Below the pieces are notes generated by a model. It did not search any database and was not told the DNA's origin. It saw nothing but the letters and a program-made list of their open reading frames with translations. Below are positions 58,544 to 64,000 of a stretch of DNA of 64,000 nucleotides, one piece after another. Made by a program: the position numbers and the translations under genes. The DNA is taken from the NCBI GenBank assembly GCA_038380435.1, contig JAWZYU010000024.1:52352613-52416612 (forward strand). Reading direction: 5' to 3'. This stretch comes from Ryuthela nishihirai (lineage: Eukaryota > Arthropoda > Arachnida > Araneae > Heptathelidae). Within the stretch, counting starts at the first letter, position 1. Each line of letters begins with the position of its first letter.

Positions 58544-59059
58544 TATGAAATGTAGTTATTATCGGAACGTTATATTGTACTCGAATTGTTTTGATTTTTT
58601 GAATCACTAATGATACTATCAGTGATAAAACGAATGTTTTTTTCACCGATTTAAAAAGGTGTGTTCTCACCTTTTTAAATCTTACAATTGAATTTGAGGA
58701 GTTTTGGCAATGAAAGAGAATTTTTGATAATTTCTAACTGCTTTGTAGAGTTTTTATTTTTAAATGTGTTTTTGTTTTTATGGAACTATCGATAATCTGA
58801 AAAGAGTGAAAGCATTCGATTCCGAAAGCTGATAATGTCAAGATTCATCTTCACTTGGTCTCAAACTGCTTGCTTTCGCTGTTCATGATATCGTATGAGG
58901 CACCAATTCAATTTCAGTTCTTGATTCTGCACCTTATTCCACATTAGCGATAAAATGATTTTTGCAAGTAAATATTGCGCTACCTAATGAGTAAGCGCAA
59001 CATTAGGCAGCACATATACAAAATGCAATTAGATTTCGAACAGCAGATCGTTAATCTAG

Positions 59060-59200
59060 GATAGACGACAGGGATCGTCCATAAATTGCGTAACAGCCCT
59101 AGGAAGAGGTGGGGCTTGCTGAATGTGTTACTTCGTGTTACGTAGGCGAGAGGGATGCGGAAGTGATGTTGCATAATCAAAAAACGTTATATTTTTTCCG
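59060..59200 (+). repeat. Transposon end fragment (gggatcgtccataaattgcg type)
   Basis: cagggatcgtccataaattg cgtaac ... tgttacgtaggcgagaggg resembles a terminal segment I recall from many arthropod transposons. Only one end is seen here. Confidence 0.4.
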
Positions 59201-59506
59201 AAAGCAGCATTTTTTTTCATTTAGTGAAAAAATTCAAATAATTATATTATCACTTGCAAGTAACTGCTACTGAATTGAATTGCAAATAAAGTGTACAAAA
59301 CGTGAAGACCCTTACAAAAGGAAAAATGTTTCGTAATACTGATGGGGGAGATGTGGAGTTGAAATTCATCTAAAATATGTGTTCGCACCTTTTTATATCT
59401 TTCGCGAAAAGTTTTTTGATATATACAGGGTGTTTCAAAACTTTCTGCACAAATTTCAATAGGAGATAAGGAACACCAAGACAAACCTCTTTCGTTTATG
59501 AATGTA

Positions 59507-60234
59507 CCGTATTTCTTCGATTCTAAGACGCACTTTTTTCCCCATATAAACGTCTAAAAACGGGGTGCGTCTTAGAATCGCAGTTCATTTTTTTTTCGAA
59601 TTTTTCCCACACTTTGCACACGGCACCACACGTTTTGTTTTTACGCTGAAAACCCGCCTCCAAGTTTCACCGCTATCGCATTCTCCAATTCCATTGGAGA
59701 ATAAAGTGGCGTGGGTATTTTCCCACACTTTTGAAATGTGAAGCCACCGTTATGTCATTATAGTGGAGCTCACTCAGCGACAACTAGGAAGTTGGAACCT
59801 TGCTGTTGACGACTACCTTCCGGAAAATTAAGAAAGCTCCGGCATCAAAATTGGCGGAATGGGTATCAACAGCTTGGAAGCTAATTCGAGAAAAAATAGT
59901 GCAGCACTCGTTTAAAAAATGTTGCATCACCAACGCTCTCGATGGCTCAGAAGAATCAGACTCTGAATGTGAAATAGACTCTGATATATCAACGGTTCAG
60001 AAGAATCAGACTCTGATATTGATTCATTAGGAAGTGATGAATAACATACCTGGTGATAAATAGGTACTACTGTTGTTAGTAAATTGAATTCTATTATAAT
60101 AAAAATATTTGTTAAATATATTTCAGCGTTTTATTTATTTTTTTCTTAGAATCAAAGCTTTTTTTTTCTGTTGGTGGTACTGAAATTAAGGTGCATCTTA
60201 TAATCGATGGCGTCTTAGAATCGAAGAAATACGG
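59507..60234 (+). mobile_element. Pogo-like internal-deletion derivative (728 bp), nested
   Basis: Perfect 25-bp inverted ends (ccgtatttcttcgattctaa...) flanked by TA (59505-59506, 60235-60236). The uninterrupted right arm of the host element reads gaatgtatgtccg, exactly the empty site. Subterminal copies of gcgtcttagaatcg lie at 59567 onward. Only the 3' end of a transposase remains. Confidence 0.95.
59800..60045 (+). pseudogene. 3' end of a pogo-like (DDE_1/CENP-B-type) transposase
   Basis: KLAEWVSTAWKLIREKIVQH, SFKKCCITNALDGSEESDSE and an acidic tail match the C-terminus of pogo/Tigger-like transposases (pattern V.WV..AW..I....I..SF..CGI.NALDG). The catalytic domain and DNA-binding part are absent. 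A 17-nt repeat (gaagaatcagactctga) duplicates part of the acidic tail and the stop follows gaagtgatgaa. Confidence 0.85.
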
Positions 60235-60372
60235 TATGTCCGTTGATGTAACCCTTCGGTGCTAGAGAGCGCTGTTTGGTGGTGATGCAATTGGCTAGAG
60301 GGGCGAAGTGGAAACGGAGAACGGACTTGCGTTTGCCGTCGGCATTCGTAAATCAGACACATTACGTGTAAC

Positions 60373-61433
60373 ATGGAGTGTTTCACGACTGCTGAGAAGA
60401 CTGACATACATCTGGCGTATGGTGCTGCCAATGGAAACGGAAGAGCTGCTGTGAGGTTGTACCGACAGCGCTTCCCAAACAGACGTGTGCCAAACCACCA
60501 AACATTTGCGCGTTTGCACCGGCAACTGCGAAGAAACTGGAACATTCCATGCAAACATGCAACTAGTCGGAGAGAACTATGCGCAATCCTAACATGGAAG
60601 AAGAGATCCTAAGGCGGATTGAGGACTATCCAGGCACAAAGCACGCGAGCTGTTGCACGTAGCCTCTGTATGAACCACACCCTCGTATGGAGAGTGTTGC
60701 ACGAGCAGCAGTTACATCCGTTTCATCGTCAGAGAGTCGAGACATTGCAACCTCAGGATTACCCTCTTCGTGTGAAACTCGTGCGCTGGTTTCTGTAGCC
60801 TAATTTGTCGGCTCATGTGCTCCTTAATGTGCACAATTCTTACGTTTGGGCGCACGAAAATCCACATGCCACAATGGCGCATGGTCATCAACAACAGTTC
60901 GCCGTCAAAAACTGCCTGCTCACTACAATACTGAATTCATAGACGTTTGGGCGGGTATCGTTCATGACATTTTTATTGGGACATACTTGCTGCCTCCCCG
61001 ACTCAACGGGCGAAATATCGGCAACGAAATATCGAATATTTCTTAAAGAAACTTTGCCTGGACTGATGTAAGATGTTCCCGCGGCTATTCGCAGACGAAT
61101 GTGGTTTCAACAAGGCGGGCGCCAGCATTACTTCAGCAATGATGTGCGGGATTATTTGAACGCCACTTTTTGGGGCCGATGGATAAAAAACCGTTGCCTG
61201 GCCACCAAGACCGACCGATTTAATATGTATCGATTTCTTCCTCTGGGGACACATGAAGAACCTCGTATACGAGACTTCCATTGACTCAGATGAAGACCGT
61301 CTCAAGAATCACTGTCACCGCTGCAACTGTTCGCAAAATTCCGGGAATCTTACAACATGTACGGCAATCAATGCTTCGACGCTGTCATGCATGCAATGCT
61401 GTTGCCGGTCGTAACTTTGAGCACCTTCTTTAA
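60373..61433 (+). pseudogene. Transposase pseudogene with DUF4817-type N-terminus (outer element)
   Basis: ATG at 60373 starts MECFTTAEKTDIHLAYGAAN, then GNGRAAVRLYRQRFPNRRVP, the helix-turn-helix (DUF4817 type) of a family very abundant in insects and other arthropods. After a frameshift, fragments follow: VWAHENPHATMAH, then FIDVWAGIVHDIFIGTYLLP PRLNGRN, then MWFQQGGRQHYFSNDVRDYL NATFWGRW, and the end NAVAGRNFEHLL at 61433. The expected WFQQDG reads WFQQGG, so the second catalytic Asp is lost. Several frameshifts. Confidence 0.88.
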
Positions 61434-61990
61434 ATAAACATGTTGTTCACACTTGTTTCCATTCATTTATGTACCAGCTCCACCGATATTTCTGTCAGCG
61501 GCCTCTAGCACCGAAGGGTTACTTCAGCGGACATACATTCATAGACGAGAAAGATTTGTTTTGGTGTTCCCTATCTCCCATTAAAATTTGTACAGAGAGT
61601 TTTGAAACACCCTATATGTTGCGCAGAACGATTTCATGAATACAGATGCACGGTAGTTTCAGTTATTTTTCGTATCGTTTCTATAATACACATTAACTGA
61701 TTACTTCATATGAGGATGATAGCAATTTTAGTGATAGTATGAACGATTAATAATAGAATGAAGAGAATGGCGATGAGAACTCTGCTTTCATTCAAAATAA
61801 GGTCTAATGTGTCCAAATAAGGAAATAGCTCTGGAAATTGATGTTCTCTTATGCAGGCCAGATACATACTATCACCTTTACGACTAGATGCATTAAAAAT
61901 CTTAAGAACTCTTGAGCCAGTCGATTACAATAGTTGTCTTGGTTGTTAATGTTCTTGGTTCCCCTAACAGCGTCATTTGGCGGCTCTGTC

Positions 61991-62315
61991 TATGTTCAGG
62001 TGGAGAGGTTCAAGCATAACGCGTCTTTCTAGCTTTGTTTTTTTGAGTCAGAATGTAATGAGAAAGCTGACTTATCGGTTTTCTCAACGAAATCGATTCA
62101 GCTGCCTGGCTTTGCTGCTTCACCCCACTTTATCTTTGTTCAACGCCAGTTCGACTCGAGATGGTAGTAGATTTCCAGTTTCAGTGCGGAAATTCGTTAA
62201 ATTGCTTTGTCCGTCGAATTCTAGTTTGCGTGACAAAGTGGAAAAATACAAAGAATCTGTGGAGAGTGTGAAAAAAAGCTGGGGTTTTTTCACTCGTATG
62301 TTTTACACCGCTTAA
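61991..62315 (+). other. Unassigned ORF of ~107 codons
   Basis: Open from an acceptor-like cccctaacag (61961-61970) to TAA at 62315. It begins MFRWRGSSITRLSSFVFLSQ and ends KSWGFFTRMFYTA. Basic and serine-rich, no motif recognised. Most likely a chance frame. Confidence 0.15.
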
Positions 62316-62518
62316 TAATAATATGCTTAATACAATCACTTATATTAAGCATAATGCTTGTCTTTTAAATTCGAATGCCACTTTGGTAGCTTAGTGATGT
62401 TGTGTTAATTCGCTGTCACGTTGCAATAGCTGGTACCCGGGTTTATATTCCGAGTGTGTGTTGTTTTCTGAATTATATGGAAAAATATAATTAGGACAGA
62501 TATTCCTAGACTTGTGCC

Positions 62519-62841
62519 CAGCTGGGTCAGCGTTGAGATTTATCTCCGCACAACTCCCCACCCTGCCCACGGTCAGTAGGGGACACCGATGGGCTTGTAA
62601 AGACCGCCGTCTGTCGGATGGGACGTTAAGCCGTGGCCCCGTGTGTGGGAGAGCCATACCCTGTGCACGTTAAAGAACACGCTGGATGGCCTTGACGGGA
62701 GGCTACCATCTGTCTCCCAACAGCTGTTCCAGTGGGTCCCCTCCCCCAACCTTCTCTGAGCCTTCGGGGTCCATGTGACCTGGCCATTTAGCCCATTGTG
62801 TGCAAAAGAGTGCCGCTCAGAGGTAAAACAACCCAACCCAA
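62519..62841 (+). repeat. SINE-A copy, 5' truncated, perfect 14-bp target duplication
   Basis: cctagacttgtgcc at 62505-62518 and 62842-62855. The copy starts at cagctgggtcagcg, lacking the whole tRNA promoter, and is otherwise young and complete. Confidence 0.96.
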
Positions 62842-63063
62842 CCTAGACTTGTGCCGACCATGAGTCATATTTAAAACTCAAATTATCTGGTGAGCCGCAT
62901 GAAAATATACAAAAAATATATTCCAATATAAAAATAATACGTATGTATGAAATAGTTCTGAATCATTTATTAGAAAATAATTTTGAAAAATTGAATTAAT
63001 ATTGTTAATAAAATTTATGTTATTAAAGTTATGTATTTATGTTTATAAAATGGCATAAATAAA

Positions 63064-63150
63064 AAAGCTCCTACAGGTAGGCCATAGAGCCATCCATAGC
63101 TCCATTAGTGGCCAAGCACGCTAACCACTACGTCCACCGGGACAGCTCAT
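63064..63150 (-). repeat. tRNA-like head of a third SINE or tRNA relic
   Basis: On the minus strand: gctgtcccggtggacgtagt ggttagcgtgcttggcc. The A-box-like tagtggttagcg is present, the B box is not clear. Fragment only. Confidence 0.4.
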
Positions 63151-63235
63151 GCAAAGTAAGCAGTCTGATTATTATTTATTTGGACCATATATTTTTGTTT
63201 TGTTTTTTATAGTAGGGATTTCTTTTACATTCCTT

Positions 63236-64000
63236 TTCTGACACCTGGTCAAAAGTATCTTGCAACTGAAGCAGAAAAATGTTGTACTAAGGTTAAGAGA
63301 ATTACTTTTAACACTGAAGGTCTGAAAGATCCAGATATAGCCAAAGCATACCACGATAGACGATACTCTATCGTGGTATCGTGTCGTGATTTACTTACTG
63401 CTGGAGTTGAGAAAGAATGGGATTAATTTAAACAAGCTTTTCTTGAAATCAACAGTACTATTTTGGGTAAAAAGGAACAGAGAGAACAAAATTATTTGAG
63501 TGATAAGGCTATGGATCTTATTTTTGAAAGAAGGAAATGCAGGTATAATATGAATCAGCACCCTTACTAATCCTTACAGAACGTGTAAAGGATTAGTTTG
63601 TCAGCTGATAAGAATCTTTGGCATGATTGCTTGGCTGACAAAGCAATATTAACACAACAGGGAGTTGTACCAGATAGTTAATCTTTTGTGTAAGAAGTAA
63701 CAGGCAGGTACACAGCGATTGAGGGATAAATATGATAAGGTGGTTGAAGGTGAAGATTCTGTGATGGCTAGGTGGGCTGATCATTTCAGAGATGTTCTAA
63801 ACATGTGATTATTTCTACTCCCATTGTTTGTAATGAGTATAAATGCATCACTGGCTTTAATGTGTCCTATATCACATTCTGAAGTCGCTTTGGGGCTATT
63901 TCTAACCTAAATTGCATAAATCCCCAGGGGTAGATGAAATTACTACTGAAATGCTTAGAGCTGGGAGTGTTTCTGTTATTACGTGGCTGACTGAAATTTT
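63236..64000 (+). pseudogene. LINE family L, copy 3 (runs off the right edge)
   Basis: Reads RITFNTEGLKDPDIAKAYHD, then LLTAGVEKEWD, FKQAFLEIN and NYLSDKAMDLIFERRKCR, followed in other frames by segments matching 42190-42660 of copy 2. This is the region between the endonuclease and reverse transcriptase. Many stops. It starts within the element, so 5' truncated or rearranged. Confidence 0.85.

Larger units (their letters stand above)
59426..61614 (+). mobile_element. Tc1/mariner-superfamily element with ~130-bp TIRs, containing a nested element
   Basis: Ends cagggtgtttcaaaact (left) and tagggtgtttcaaaact (complement of right) lie between TA pairs (59424-59425, 61615-61616). The inverted repeats extend about 130 bp, through aacaccaa.acaaa, tctatgaatg and taacccttcggtgctagag. 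The left arm is split by the pogo-like insert 59507-60234. Without it the element is about 1.46 kb. It encodes one plus-strand transposase, now broken. Confidence 0.9.
15340..64000 (+). other. Presumed neurobeachin intron 1, transposon-filled
   Basis: The GT donor at 15340 has no matching downstream exon in this window. Genes of this family are known to have very large introns, so the remaining 48.7 kb is most simply intron 1, though other small genes could be nested. Everything supported inside it is repeat-derived. Stretches with no recognisable feature include 15340-16180, 23.5-25.1 kb, 29.35-30.9 kb, 31.4-32.7 kb, 33.9-34.7 kb, 37.8-38.5 kb, 39.5-40.5 kb, 45.05-46.75 kb, 50.3-51.6 kb, 54-55.9 kb and 61.6-62.5 kb: AT-rich DNA with short hairpins only. 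Confidence 0.5.

Overview
This is a eukaryotic, animal, AT-rich and largely non-coding window. Tiny exons with GT/AG introns of several kb, tRNA-derived SINEs, Tc1/mariner, pogo-like and hAT-like relics and decayed LINEs all point to a repeat-rich invertebrate genome. Arthropod is the best guess, possibly a chelicerate; that is inference, because no lineage-diagnostic gene is present.

Two host genes can be supported, placed head to head. On the minus strand, three coding exons (10710-10748, 7593-7710, 1662-1775) splice in consistent phase into the N-terminus of a septin of the SEPT6/8/11 type, ending just after the P-loop; the rest lies left of the window. On the plus strand, 15181-15339 is the first coding exon of a neurobeachin/LRBA (Drosophila rugose) homologue, ending in a GT donor. 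Between them (about 10.8-15.2 kb) lies a probable promoter region with an ETS-type site and two uORFs before the neurobeachin ATG.

From 15340 to 64000 no further neurobeachin exon was recognised. This is most simply a giant first intron filled with transposons. From left to right: dispersed AT-rich repeats and a Tc1-like element (17157-18416); a ~125-155 bp tandem array (21328-21970); LINE and Tc1 remnants (22.6-23.5 kb); a second Tc1-like element (25688-26889); two copies of a composite repeat, monomer array plus AT-rich tail (27-29.4 kb and 34.7-35.9 kb); a 5'-to-3' decayed LINE (40.5-43.6 kb); a pogo-like MITE (46867-47200); a decayed copy of a multicopy arthropod gene (49.6-50.3 kb); a 680 bp element with ~200 bp inverted ends (51654-52336); a piggyBac-like MITE (56882-57094); a nested pair of Tc1/mariner-superfamily elements (59426-61614); and a third LINE fragment at the right edge.

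The dominant feature is one SINE family (here SINE-A, ~385 bp) with a head resembling elongator tRNA-Met, a conserved central block, and an (AACCC)n 3' end. More than 20 full, truncated or nested copies are present, seven with readable target-site duplications. A second tRNA-derived family (SINE-B, ~205 bp) has four copies. Nearly all longer open frames in the right two thirds are pieces of these repeats, not genes.
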